In this document: piece after piece, positions 9,941-20,533 of the stretch
Layout: each line of letters opens with the position of its first letter
Position numbering within the stretch: the stretch's first letter is position 1
Assembly: GCA_947581795.1 (NCBI GenBank)
Contig: CANPVS010000002.1
Span: 62,001-126,000 of the forward strand
Direction of reading: 5' to 3'
Origin: an uncultured Oscillospiraceae bacterium
GTDB taxonomy: Bacteria; Bacillota; Clostridia; Oscillospirales; Oscillospiraceae
Length of the DNA: 64,000 nucleotides
Program-made: the position numbers and the translations under genes
The notes under the pieces: model-generated
The model's database searches: none
What the model saw: the letters and a program-made list of their open reading frames with translations, nothing else
Told to the model about the DNA's origin: nothing

Positions 9941-12247
9941 ATGAAGAACTGGAAATCCATTCTTGCGCTTCTGCTGGCGGTCGTGATGACCGTGGCCCTG
10001 ATGAGCGGCTGCGGCCCCAAGACCAGCGTGGTGGAGCCCACTGAGGCCCCCGTCGAGGAGCCCGAGACCGCTGAGGAGCCCGAGGCTGCTGAGGAGCCTG
10101 AAGCCGCCGAGGAGCCTGAGGCTGCTGAAGAGCCCGAGGCCGCTGAGGAGCCTGAGACTGCTGAAGAGCCCGAGGCCGCTGAGGAGCCCGAGGCCGCTGA
10201 GGAGCCTGCTGAGGCCGAGGAGCCCGCTGCTGCTGAGGCTGGCGCTGTCGAGGCCGACCTGCCCTTCGCGGAGGGCACCGTGCTGCGCATGGCCACCGGC
10301 TACAACAGCACCAAGACCGGCATCACCTTCGACGCGGAGACTGCCGGCGACGGCATCACCCTGGCCGACGGCAAGACCTACAACGCCGGCGACCTGAAGC
10401 CCACCTGGGTCGAGGTCGAGAATGTTCTGGGCGTGACCTTTGAGGACAAGTACCAGGGCAACTCCGCCAGCAACGAGTTCGATTACTGGAAAGAGCGCCT
10501 GGGCGAGGTCGATATGGTCAGCGGCACCGCCGCCAAGCTGAACGAAAACGGCGTGGCCGGCAGCATGGTCAACATCGCCGAGTACTTGGACAAGATGCCC
10601 AACTTCAAGGCCTATCTGGAGGCCAACCCCATCGTGCGGCTGTCCATCGTGGGCGACACCGACACCGGCGCCATCTACTTCAGCCCGTACTTTGACGGCG
10701 TCAACGACATCGAGCGTATGCCTCTGATGCGTACCGACTGGGTGGAGAAGCTCCTGAACGGCGCTGGCGAGTTCACCGCCGACGCCTCCAACAAGACTGC
10801 CGCTCCCGTCTACGAGCCCTACATGCCCACCGAGGGCAAGGTGGAAGTGGACGTGGTGACTCCCGACGGCACCGCTGTCGAGACTGTGACCAAGGACTAT
10901 GACGCCGCCGGCAACATCGTCGCCAAGATGAACGAGGCGGGCGAGATGGACGGCGTTGAGGCTGTCAACATGCTCCGCACCTATATCGACGAGGCTTACG
11001 CCGGCTACTACGGCGAGAAGCGTGCCGACCTGTTCATCGGTCAGAACGCCGCCTGGGACGCCGACGAGCTGGTAGCCCTGCTCCGCTGCGTGGTGGCCAA
11101 CCCCCAGACCCTCAACGGTACTGACTCCGTCCAGGGCCTGTTCTCCCGTGAGGACAACAACAACCAGCGCCGCGTGGATATGTTCCGCTTCGCCGGCACC
11201 CTGTTCGGCGTCCGCGGTCTGGAGTCCCGTCAGGATTACCTGTACGTGGGCGCTGACGGCGCTATGCACGACGCCCGTCAGGAGGCCGAGACCTACGAGG
11301 CCCTGGAGCGCATGCACGCCATGGCCGAGGAGGGCCTGCTGAGCAAGTCCTTCATGGATATGTCCGAGGAGAACTCCGGCACCATGCTGGAGAACGACCT
11401 GGGCTTCATGCACTATGACTACAACCAGACCCAGACCATCCTGAACGAGACCAAGCTGCAGGCCGACGAGGGCGAGAAGTACATGGCGGTCATGGTCCCC
11501 GTGGCTCACTGGTTCGACGGCACCAGCGATGACGGCGTTTACATGCGCTTCACCGAGTCCTGGCGTTCCGTCAAGACCGACGGCTGGGGCATCTCCAAGC
11601 CCGGCGTGGGCGACGACCAGGATAAGCTGAACGCGGCCCTGGCCCTGATCGATTACGCGTACTCTCCCGAGGGCCAGATCCTCATGAGCTACGGCCCCTC
11701 CGCTTTCATCAAGGAGGGCGAGACCTTCAACTTCAACGGCCAGGAGATGCCTGTCATCGCCGACGCCACCTATGACGAGCTGTGGGAGAAGGCCTCCGGC
11801 AACTACACCAACTACGCCCGTTACTACCTGGGCTCCACGCTCTCCTTCGTGAAGAGCCAGGCCTTCGAGTATCAGTGCACGCACGAGGTCGGCCGTGAAG
11901 GCGCCGCCAAGATCTCCAACGCCATCGCCCTGGGCACCATCAAGCACCCCGAGCTGGCCGTTGCCGAGAACAGCTGGTACACCTCCGTGCCCACCGTTCT
12001 GCCCACCACCAAGCAGGAGAATGACATGATCTCCGGTTTCACCGAGCTGACCAACAAGTTCAACCAGAACAAGGACGGCGAGAACATCCTGGTCAGTGAG
12101 ATCGTCTCCGGCTACACCGATTCCAACATGTCCGACGCGGCTGCCTCCGCCGCCTATGTGGCGAAGAACTACATGGGCCAGCAGTATCTGGCTCTGAAGC
12201 AGGACGCCTGGACCCGCGCTCTGGATTACTACGCGACCATTCAGTGA
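9941..12247 (+). CDS. Extracellular solute-binding lipoprotein of the carbohydrate ABC transporter
   Basis: Signal peptide and lipobox MKNWKSILALLLAVVMTVALMSGC; EEPEAAEEPE linker; large SBP between permease and ATPase genes. Confidence 0.85.
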   Translation: MKNWKSILALLLAVVMTVALMSGCGPKTSVVEPTEAPVEEPETAEEPEAAEEPEAAEEPEAAEEPEAAEEPETAEEPEAAEEPEAAEEPAEAEEPAAAEAGAVEADLPFAEGTVLRMATGYNSTKTGITFDAETAGDGITLADGKTYNAGDLKPTWVEVENVLGVTFEDKYQGNSASNEFDYWKERLGEVDMVSGTAAKLNENGVAGSMVNIAEYLDKMPNFKAYLEANPIVRLSIVGDTDTGAIYFSPYFDGVNDIERMPLMRTDWVEKLLNGAGEFTADASNKTAAPVYEPYMPTEGKVEVDVVTPDGTAVETVTKDYDAAGNIVAKMNEAGEMDGVEAVNMLRTYIDEAYAGYYGEKRADLFIGQNAAWDADELVALLRCVVANPQTLNGTDSVQGLFSREDNNNQRRVDMFRFAGTLFGVRGLESRQDYLYVGADGAMHDARQEAETYEALERMHAMAEEGLLSKSFMDMSEENSGTMLENDLGFMHYDYNQTQTILNETKLQADEGEKYMAVMVPVAHWFDGTSDDGVYMRFTESWRSVKTDGWGISKPGVGDDQDKLNAALALIDYAYSPEGQILMSYGPSAFIKEGETFNFNGQEMPVIADATYDELWEKASGNYTNYARYYLGSTLSFVKSQAFEYQCTHEVGREGAAKISNAIALGTIKHPELAVAENSWYTSVPTVLPTTKQENDMISGFTELTNKFNQNKDGENILVSEIVSGYTDSNMSDAAASAAYVAKNYMGQQYLALKQDAWTRALDYYATIQ
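10050..10222 (+). repeat. Tandem ~18-bp repeat encoding the EEPEAA linker
   Basis: Repeated gag-gag-cc(c/t)-ga(g/a)-gc(c/t)-gc(t/c) units. Confidence 0.85.
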
Positions 12248-12403
12248 TTGACCCTTAAGCAAACCTTTTGACCCAGCACTATGCCATTTCCCGCCCCGGC
12301 TTCAGCCGGGGCGGGGAGGGGCGAAAAATAACCTGCCCAAAAGCGCCGGGGCGCGTGAGCGGCCCGGCGCAGGGGGCGGCGCTTCCCCCGGAAGGAGGTT
12401 GTC

Positions 12404-12994
12404 ATGTATAAGAAACAGATGACTGCGCAGAAAGTCCTTTGCTTCGCGGCGATTTTCGTGAGCGCTCTGGTATTTCTGTACTCGCTGGGGATCATGACCG
12501 ATCTCTACGACAGCCTGTACAGCACCATGCGCAACCCCAACGATCTGACGCAGACCAGTGTGCCCGGCTCCATCGTATATTACAACATGCAGGAGTTCAA
12601 CCGCATGTTCCTGGTGGCCAGCATCGGGCTGATCCTTTTGGCCGTGCTGCTGTTCATCACCAACACCCATTCACGGCGGCGCTACTATATCGGAAACTAC
12701 TTCGCCACCGCGGTGTACGCCGTGGCGGGCGTGGCCCTGGCGGTATTTGCCCACACCTACATCGAGATCTTCAAGGGCCAGTTCCTGCAGGTGGATTTTG
12801 AGGCCCTGAAGGAGCACGCGGAGATGTGGGGCACACTCTACACCGAGTCCACGTTCTGGTTCGACGCCCACTATGCCGTGTTCTGCCTATTGATCCTGGT
12901 GTGTGTGCTGCTGGTGGCCAACGCCATCTGGAAGACCAGCCTCATGAAGCAGGAAGCGAAGCTCGTCCAAGAGGGAAGGAGGGCCGAAGCATGA
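12404..12994 (+). CDS. Membrane protein of unknown function, transporter-associated
   Basis: GGAAGGAGG RBS; about four hydrophobic helices; operonic position. Confidence 0.7.
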   Translation: MYKKQMTAQKVLCFAAIFVSALVFLYSLGIMTDLYDSLYSTMRNPNDLTQTSVPGSIVYYNMQEFNRMFLVASIGLILLAVLLFITNTHSRRRYYIGNYFATAVYAVAGVALAVFAHTYIEIFKGQFLQVDFEALKEHAEMWGTLYTESTFWFDAHYAVFCLLILVCVLLVANAIWKTSLMKQEAKLVQEGRRAEA

Positions 12995-13488
12995 CGATGG
13001 AAGAACGTACGGTCAAAAGAGACCGGATGAGATACATCAAGAATTCCCTGGCCGCCAACCTGGCGCTCCTGGGGATACTGTTTGACGTGCTCTATTTCGT
13101 CAAGATCTATCAGTCTGACGTGGGCACCTACTACTACACGATCCTCATCGGCGCGTCCATCGTGTACAACCTGGTATTCCTGCTGGCGGTGTTCCTGTCC
13201 TCCGAGGGCGTGAAGAATTATAAGTCGGGCTATACCTGGCTTTTGGCGGCCATCGGCGTCGGCCAGATCGTCCGCATCTTCATCATCCCCGCCCGGGCCC
13301 ATGCCGCCACTACTCTGGTGAACGGGGAGAGCGTGCCCGTCATGGGGGACAAGACGTTCCTCTATGTGGTGGCGCTGCTCGTCGCGTCGGCGGTGTGCCT
13401 GCTGGCGTCGGCCGCGGTGAACTTCATCCGCTGCCATGAGCTTGCCGAGCACATGAAGACCGTCGCACCCCCACCCCCCGGTACATAA
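12991..13488 (+). CDS. Membrane protein of unknown function, transporter-associated
   Basis: ATG 12991 overlapping previous stop; four hydrophobic stretches. Confidence 0.7.
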   Translation: MTMEERTVKRDRMRYIKNSLAANLALLGILFDVLYFVKIYQSDVGTYYYTILIGASIVYNLVFLLAVFLSSEGVKNYKSGYTWLLAAIGVGQIVRIFIIPARAHAATTLVNGESVPVMGDKTFLYVVALLVASAVCLLASAAVNFIRCHELAEHMKTVAPPPPGT

Positions 13489-13500
13489 GGAGGCAGAGAC

Positions 13501-14583
13501 ATGGCTACGTTGAGTTTACAGCATATCGATAAGATATACGACAATAACGTGCAGGCGGTCTTTGACTTCAACCTGGACGTGAAGGACGGAGAGCTGATCG
13601 TGCTGGTGGGTCCCTCCGGCTGCGGCAAATCCACCACTCTGCGGATGGTGGCCGGCCTGGAGGACATCTCCGCCGGCAGGCTCTTCCTGGACGGGAAGGA
13701 TATCACCACCACCCCCGCAAAGGACCGGGACATGGCGATGGTGTTCCAGAACTACGCCCTGTACGGCCACATGACCGTGTATGAGAACATGGCCTTCTCC
13801 CTGACCATGCGCAAGGAGAACCCCAATGTGATACATAAAAAAGTACTGGCGGCGGCCGAGATCCTGGGCCTTACGAGCCAGCTGAACAAGAAGCCTGCCC
13901 AGCTGTCCGGCGGCCAGCGCCAGCGCGTGGCCATGGGCCGTTCCATTGTGCGCAGCCCTAAGGTCTTCCTGTTCGACGAGCCCCTGTCCAACCTGGACGC
14001 AAAGCTCCGCGGCGCCACCCGCCGGGAGATCCTGCTTCTGCACAAGCGTCTGGGGGCTACCATGCTCTACGTGACCCACGACCAGACCGAGGCTCTGACC
14101 CTGGCGGACCGGATCGTGTGCATGTCCATGGGCTATGTCCAGCAGGTGGGCACGCCTCTGGAGTTGTATGACTCCCCGGCCAACATGTTCGTGGCCGGCT
14201 TCATCGGCCTGCCTCCCATGAACTTCTACGATGTGACCGTGGGCGGCGGCACCCTCACCGGCGAGGGCTTCAAGGTGGCCCTTACACCGGAGGAGCAGGA
14301 CACCCTCAAGGCCTACAACGGCAAGACCATCGTCCTGGGCGTGCGCCCCGAGGACATCGTCGTGGGGACTGACGTGGCCGTCACGGTCACTACCAACGAG
14401 AACCTTGGCATGAACACGCTGGTCCACGGCCATATCGGAAACTCCAAGGCCGCCAGCGCCAAGATCACCGCCAAGCTCAAAGGCTGGAGCGACTATAAGA
14501 ACGGCGACGCGGTGACATTCTCCTTCAAACGGAAGCACTTCTTCGACAAGGAGACGACCAACGCCATAAGGAAGGGTGAGTGA
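13501..14583 (+). CDS. Carbohydrate ABC transporter ATP-binding protein (MsmK/UgpC family)
   Basis: Walker A GPSGCGKSTT, LSGGQRQRVAMGR, VFLFDEPLSNLDAKLR. Confidence 0.93.
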   Translation: MATLSLQHIDKIYDNNVQAVFDFNLDVKDGELIVLVGPSGCGKSTTLRMVAGLEDISAGRLFLDGKDITTTPAKDRDMAMVFQNYALYGHMTVYENMAFSLTMRKENPNVIHKKVLAAAEILGLTSQLNKKPAQLSGGQRQRVAMGRSIVRSPKVFLFDEPLSNLDAKLRGATRREILLLHKRLGATMLYVTHDQTEALTLADRIVCMSMGYVQQVGTPLELYDSPANMFVAGFIGLPPMNFYDVTVGGGTLTGEGFKVALTPEEQDTLKAYNGKTIVLGVRPEDIVVGTDVAVTVTTNENLGMNTLVHGHIGNSKAASAKITAKLKGWSDYKNGDAVTFSFKRKHFFDKETTNAIRKGE

Positions 14584-14585
14584 GC

Positions 14586-15182
14586 ATGGCTAAGACTACG
14601 AGCGAAAAGAAACCCCTGGGAAAGAGGATAGGCGCGGGACTCAAAGAGGCCTGGCGTAAGTTCCTCGTGGCCATCAAGCGCCGCCCCCAGATGATCCCGC
14701 TGACAGTGCTGGTCGTGGCCTTCCTGGTGTACTCGCTGAATCTGATGCACATATCGGATACCACCGCGAAGATCCAGGGCTCCGGCATGGGTCTGAGCGG
14801 CTTTTGCACCATGCTGTTCTCCATGCTGAGCATGGTTTGCTTCATGAACGCCTTCCCCTACCGGAAAAAGGTGAACAAGCCCATGCTGATCCTGATGTTC
14901 GTGATGCTGGGTGTGGTCATCTTTTCGGATGTGTACTATCTGGGCCGCATCGACGCGGCGCTCACCCGTGCCGCCAACCCCATCACCATCACGGCGTCCA
15001 CGCTCTATATCGCCTACGCCCAGTGGTACATCCGTATGCACATTATCATCCTGGCGGTGGCTATCGTGCTCATCGTCCTGCTCCCTGTGTACTCCAAGCT
15101 CATCCGGAAGATCAAGACCTCCGTGGAGGTCACGGACAACGGCGCCATGGGTGAGATCGAACTCTCCGGCGACGACGCCTGA
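14586..15182 (+). CDS. Membrane protein of unknown function, transporter-associated
   Basis: ATG 14586 (alternative GTG 14580); hydrophobic helices; operonic. Confidence 0.65.
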   Translation: MAKTTSEKKPLGKRIGAGLKEAWRKFLVAIKRRPQMIPLTVLVVAFLVYSLNLMHISDTTAKIQGSGMGLSGFCTMLFSMLSMVCFMNAFPYRKKVNKPMLILMFVMLGVVIFSDVYYLGRIDAALTRAANPITITASTLYIAYAQWYIRMHIIILAVAIVLIVLLPVYSKLIRKIKTSVEVTDNGAMGEIELSGDDA

Positions 15183-15202
15183 AACCTGCTTTCTGAGAGT
15201 TT

Positions 15203-15823
15203 ATGAGCAAGCGCGCATCCAAGGGCGGTAAGCCGGCCATCGACCGGCAGACGGATTACTATAAGCTGAATACGAAGGCCGTGGACGACCTGGTGGGCGC
15301 CAACGAGGAGAACTCCCCGAAGGTGTCCGAGGCAGAGCTGCGCTCCTATAAGTCCGGCCCCAAGCTGAAGATCGCCGATTGGGTGAAGGTGCTGTTCATC
15401 AAAGCCTGGTTCGCCGGGGCCGTGTGCTTCTTCTTCATGTGGGGGCTGGGCAATTACCTGGCGGACCAGCTGGATATGCTGTTTGTCACGGGCACAGCGC
15501 TGGGCATCGTCACGGACCTTCTGACCAACAACGTCCTGCGGTTCATATCCAAGACCCAGGGCGGCAACGACCGGTGGATGATGTTCTCCCGGAAAGGGTG
15601 GATCAGCTTTCCCCTGAACATCCTTTACGGCTATGTGATCCTGGCCCTGGTATTCATCCTCTATAACGTCATCAACCTCACCATCATCCACTTTACCGGC
15701 GCGGTGGACACCGTGCCCCTGGGGGTGGAGCCCATCCTGTTCGGCGTGTTCTGCATGGGCTTCGACGTGCTGCTGGTCCAGGTCAAGCACTTTCTCGTGG
15801 GCCTTTTTAAAGGCCAACGGTGA
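15203..15823 (+). CDS. Membrane protein of unknown function, transporter-associated
   Basis: Long hydrophobic segments; operonic. Confidence 0.65.
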   Translation: MSKRASKGGKPAIDRQTDYYKLNTKAVDDLVGANEENSPKVSEAELRSYKSGPKLKIADWVKVLFIKAWFAGAVCFFFMWGLGNYLADQLDMLFVTGTALGIVTDLLTNNVLRFISKTQGGNDRWMMFSRKGWISFPLNILYGYVILALVFILYNVINLTIIHFTGAVDTVPLGVEPILFGVFCMGFDVLLVQVKHFLVGLFKGQR

Positions 15824-15847
15824 TAAGGGGAAGGAGTTGCGTTTCAA

Positions 15848-17413
15848 ATGAAAGTCCTCTATTGCGGCAGCAGCTCCGCCTGCTTTGAACTGGATAACGA
15901 CCGGCCCTATTACGCCCCCGGTGTCTATACCGTCCTGCTGGACGGCAAAGAGGTCAAAAAAGGGGAGGCCAATGTGTTCTCCCTTTACGGCCTGACGCCG
16001 GAGACAGCCCATACCACTACGGTCCGCTTTGACGACGGGACCGAGGAGAAAGCCTCCTTCACCACCGCCGGGGAGACCTGCTGCGTCAGCGTGAAGGACT
16101 TCGGCGCGGTGGGGGACGGCGTCCACGAGGACACGGGCGCCATCCAGGCGGCCATCAACTTCCTGCCGGAGGGCGGTCGGCTGCTGTTTCCGGAGGGGAC
16201 CTACCTCACGCTGCCCCTTTCCATGAAGAGCCATATCACCCTGGAGATATCCAAGGGCGCGACCATTCTGGGCTCCACGGACAGGGCTCGCTATCCCATT
16301 ATCAAGGGCGTGGGCACCGACCCGGTCACGGGGAAGGAACTGCCCCAGGCGGCCTTCGAGGGCATCGAGATGGACTGCTACCAGTCCTTGATCCACGGCT
16401 CTTACGCAGAGGACATCACCATCGTGGGCGAGGGCACCATTGACGGTAATGGCCAGAACGGCGACTGGTGGGGTGATTTCAAGAACTTTCCGGCGGCCCG
16501 GCCCCGGGTGGTGTTTCTGAATCGCTGCCGGCACGTGACCCTCCACGGCGTCACCATCGCCAACGGCCCGGCCTGGCACATCCATCCGCTCTTCTCCAAG
16601 GACGTGTCCCTGCTGGACTGCTTCGTCACGGCGCCAAAGGACAGCCCCAACACCGACGCCATCGACCCGGAGAGCTGCGACGGCATGGACATCATCGGCT
16701 GCCGGTTCTCGGTGGGCGACGACTGCATCGCCATCAAGTCCGGCAAGATCGACATGGGCCGCAAATATCTGCAGCCTGCCGACCACCACACCATCCGCAA
16801 CTGCCTCATGCAGTTCGGCCACGGGGCAGTGACCTTGGGCAGCGAACTGGCCGCGGGCATCCGGAACCTGAGCGTGAGCCAGTGTTATTTCCGGGCCACG
16901 GACCGGGGCCTTCGCATCAAATCCCGCCGGGGCCGGGGCAAGGACAGCGTCATTACGGATGTGTCCTTCGACAATATCCGCATGGATAAGGTCCTGACCC
17001 CCATCGTGATAAACCTCTGGTACAACTGCTGCGACCCGGACCGGTACACAGAGTACGTCTGGAGCCGGGAGAAGCTCCCCATAGACGACCGGACGCCCCA
17101 CATGGGACGGTTCTTCTTCCGGAACATGGTCTGCACCGACGCGGAGGTGGCGGCCTGCTATATCGACGGGCTCACGGAGAGCCCCATCGACGAGGTGACG
17201 CTGGAGAATATCGACGTCTCCTTCGCCGCCGACGCAAAACCCGGCGTGCCCGCCATGCAGAACTTCGCTGAGAAGCGGTGCAAACTGGGCCTCTACCTGG
17301 ACAATGTGAGGCGCATCATCGTGAAGGATGTGCACGTCTCCGGTGCGGAGGGGGAAGGGCTCATCGCGGACCACTGCGAGCACATCGAGAAGAAAGGATT
17401 CAAGGTGGACTGA
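15848..17413 (+). CDS. Glycoside hydrolase family 28 (polygalacturonase-like)
   Basis: VKDFGAVGDGVHEDTGAIQAAI; NTDAIDPESCDGMDIIGCRFSVGDDCIAIKSG; GHGAVTLGSE. Confidence 0.93.
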   Translation: MKVLYCGSSSACFELDNDRPYYAPGVYTVLLDGKEVKKGEANVFSLYGLTPETAHTTTVRFDDGTEEKASFTTAGETCCVSVKDFGAVGDGVHEDTGAIQAAINFLPEGGRLLFPEGTYLTLPLSMKSHITLEISKGATILGSTDRARYPIIKGVGTDPVTGKELPQAAFEGIEMDCYQSLIHGSYAEDITIVGEGTIDGNGQNGDWWGDFKNFPAARPRVVFLNRCRHVTLHGVTIANGPAWHIHPLFSKDVSLLDCFVTAPKDSPNTDAIDPESCDGMDIIGCRFSVGDDCIAIKSGKIDMGRKYLQPADHHTIRNCLMQFGHGAVTLGSELAAGIRNLSVSQCYFRATDRGLRIKSRRGRGKDSVITDVSFDNIRMDKVLTPIVINLWYNCCDPDRYTEYVWSREKLPIDDRTPHMGRFFFRNMVCTDAEVAACYIDGLTESPIDEVTLENIDVSFAADAKPGVPAMQNFAEKRCKLGLYLDNVRRIIVKDVHVSGAEGEGLIADHCEHIEKKGFKVD

Positions 17414-18543
17414 TGGACTACGGCAGGATCGACGCCTATGTGCTCCAGCTGGTGAACAGCTCCACCCCGGAGCGCACCGCCTGGAACATGGAGAAGATCC
17501 GGGAGGGAAAGAAGGCCTCCTGGAACTACATAGACGGCTGTATGCTCACCGCCCTCATGGAGATGACCCGCATCACCGGCGACGAGCGGTACGCCTCGTT
17601 TGCCGAAGAGGTGGCGGACTTCTTCGTGGAGGAGGACGGCTCCATCCGCGGATTCAAACCCGACGACCACAACCTGGACGATATCAACGAGGGGCGCGTC
17701 CTCTTTGAGATATACGAGCGCACGGGACTGGAGAAATACCGCTTGGCGGCGGATAAGCTGACGGATCAGCTTGCCGACCAGCCCAGAACGTATGAGGGCA
17801 ATTTCTGGCATAAGGCCATCTACCCGAACCAGGTATGGCTGGACGGTCTCTATATGGCCCAGCCCTTCCGGGCGCTGTATGAAAAGAATTTTGGAAAAGG
17901 CGACTATTCCGACATTGTAAAGCAGATCCGCACGGTCCACGAGCGGATGCTGGATAAGGAAAAAGGTCTCTATTACCACGGCTACGACGCCTCCAAGACC
18001 GCATTCTGGGCGGATAAGCAGACCGGCTGCTCGGCCAACTTCTGGCTCCGGTCCCTGGGGTGGTTCGCTGTGGCTCAGGCGGACTTGGTAGACATCCTCC
18101 CGGAGGGAGATGACCGGAAGGAACTGGCCGGGATATTCGCCGACCTGATGGCGGCTATGGCCAAGTACGCCGACGCTGATACGGGCATGTACTGGCAGGT
18201 GCCGGACCAGGGCGGCCGTGAGGGCAACTACCTGGAGACCAGCGGCAGCGCCATGATGGCCTACGCCATGCTGAAGGGCGCGCGCCTGGGCGTATTGGAT
18301 AAGGAATATGCCGCCAAAGGCAAAAAGACCTTCGACGGCATCATGGATAAGTATCTGACGTTCACGGATGAGGGCATCGATCTGGACGGTATCTGTCTGG
18401 TGGCGGGCCTTGGTCCGGAGAACAACCGGAGGCGGGACGGCTCCTACGAGTATTACATCTCCGAGCCGGTGGTGAAAAACGACGCCAAGGGCGTAGCGCC
18501 CTTCGTGCTGGCCTACACCGAGGTCAAGCGGCTCACAGCATAG
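17413..18543 (+). CDS. Glycoside hydrolase family 105 (unsaturated galacturonyl/rhamnogalacturonyl hydrolase)
   Basis: ATG overlaps GH28 stop; WLDGLYMAQPF, YYHGYDASKTAFWADKQTGCSANFWLRSLGWFAVAQADLVDILPE. Confidence 0.9.
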   Translation: MDYGRIDAYVLQLVNSSTPERTAWNMEKIREGKKASWNYIDGCMLTALMEMTRITGDERYASFAEEVADFFVEEDGSIRGFKPDDHNLDDINEGRVLFEIYERTGLEKYRLAADKLTDQLADQPRTYEGNFWHKAIYPNQVWLDGLYMAQPFRALYEKNFGKGDYSDIVKQIRTVHERMLDKEKGLYYHGYDASKTAFWADKQTGCSANFWLRSLGWFAVAQADLVDILPEGDDRKELAGIFADLMAAMAKYADADTGMYWQVPDQGGREGNYLETSGSAMMAYAMLKGARLGVLDKEYAAKGKKTFDGIMDKYLTFTDEGIDLDGICLVAGLGPENNRRRDGSYEYYISEPVVKNDAKGVAPFVLAYTEVKRLTA

Positions 18544-19300
18544 TTTTCACACTGTCCCCGTCCAGGGTGCCCGCCCGGAAATCCCGGGGGGAGACGCCGT
18601 ACTTCTTCCGGAACAGCCGGGAGAAGTAGAGGGGGTCGCTGAACCCGCACAGCCGGGCGGTCTCGGAGATGTTTCCCTTGCCGTACATGACGGCCAGGAT
18701 GCTGGCCGCGTTCTCCAGGCGGCGGTTTTTGAGATATTGGAAGGGCGTCATGCCCGTCTCCCGCTTGAAGAGCTTTGTGAGATACTCCGTGCTGAAGGGC
18801 AGCGTCCGCAGAAAAGCGTGGAGGTCATAATTGCAATCGGCGTAATTCTGGAGGATGTTGTTCTCGATCTCCGTCACCACGCCGCTGCGCGGGTCTGCCG
18901 GCTGACTGGTCTTCAAAAAGGCGGCGATGAGCTGGCCGTACAGGGGCAGAAGGAGAACGCTGGCCTCTGGAGTGCCGGCGGTGTAGAAGTGATATGCCGC
19001 GTTGAAGGCGTCCAGCAGAAAACCGTTTTGCCCGGCGGGGATGATGACCGGCTCCGTGTAAGCCAGGGGCATGTCCGAGATATTCAGATGGACGTTGGTG
19101 AAGCCCTCGTCGCTGCCGTTGGAGTGGGGCACCAGAGGCGGGATGACCGCCACGTCGTTTTCCGCGTAGGGCATGACCCGGTCGTCGAAGACGAGCGTGC
19201 CGCTGCCGCTGGTGCAGTAGATGAGCTCCCAGCTGGAATGCATATGGCGGGATACGCCCGTTGTGAGCGGATGGCGGCCCGCGTAGATGATAGAATACAT
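18533..19300 (-). CDS. AraC family transcriptional regulator
   Basis: Cupin-like N-terminus; two HTH: FSTEYLTKLFKRETGMTPFQYLKNRRLE, ISETARLCGFSDPLYFSRLFRKKYGVSPRDFR. Confidence 0.92.
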   Translation of the reverse strand: MYSIIYAGRHPLTTGVSRHMHSSWELIYCTSGSGTLVFDDRVMPYAENDVAVIPPLVPHSNGSDEGFTNVHLNISDMPLAYTEPVIIPAGQNGFLLDAFNAAYHFYTAGTPEASVLLLPLYGQLIAAFLKTSQPADPRSGVVTEIENNILQNYADCNYDLHAFLRTLPFSTEYLTKLFKRETGMTPFQYLKNRRLENAASILAVMYGKGNISETARLCGFSDPLYFSRLFRKKYGVSPRDFRAGTLDGDSVKTML

Positions 19301-19441
19301 TTCCCGAAAGACCTCTTTGTTCGATTTTCTACATATATTCTAGCAAACTTAGTCGGTTTTGTCCATACGGATAATGACGATATACAGCGCCCCTTGTCCC
19401 TGACACCAAAAGCAAAACCAATGAGTAAGGAGACATCAATT

Positions 19442-20521
<1,080 letters not shown>

Positions 20522-20533
20522 GGAGGAGTATCT

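Noticed and set aside
9917-12262. 781-aa minus-strand ORF
   Set aside because: Shadow of the solute-binding lipoprotein gene
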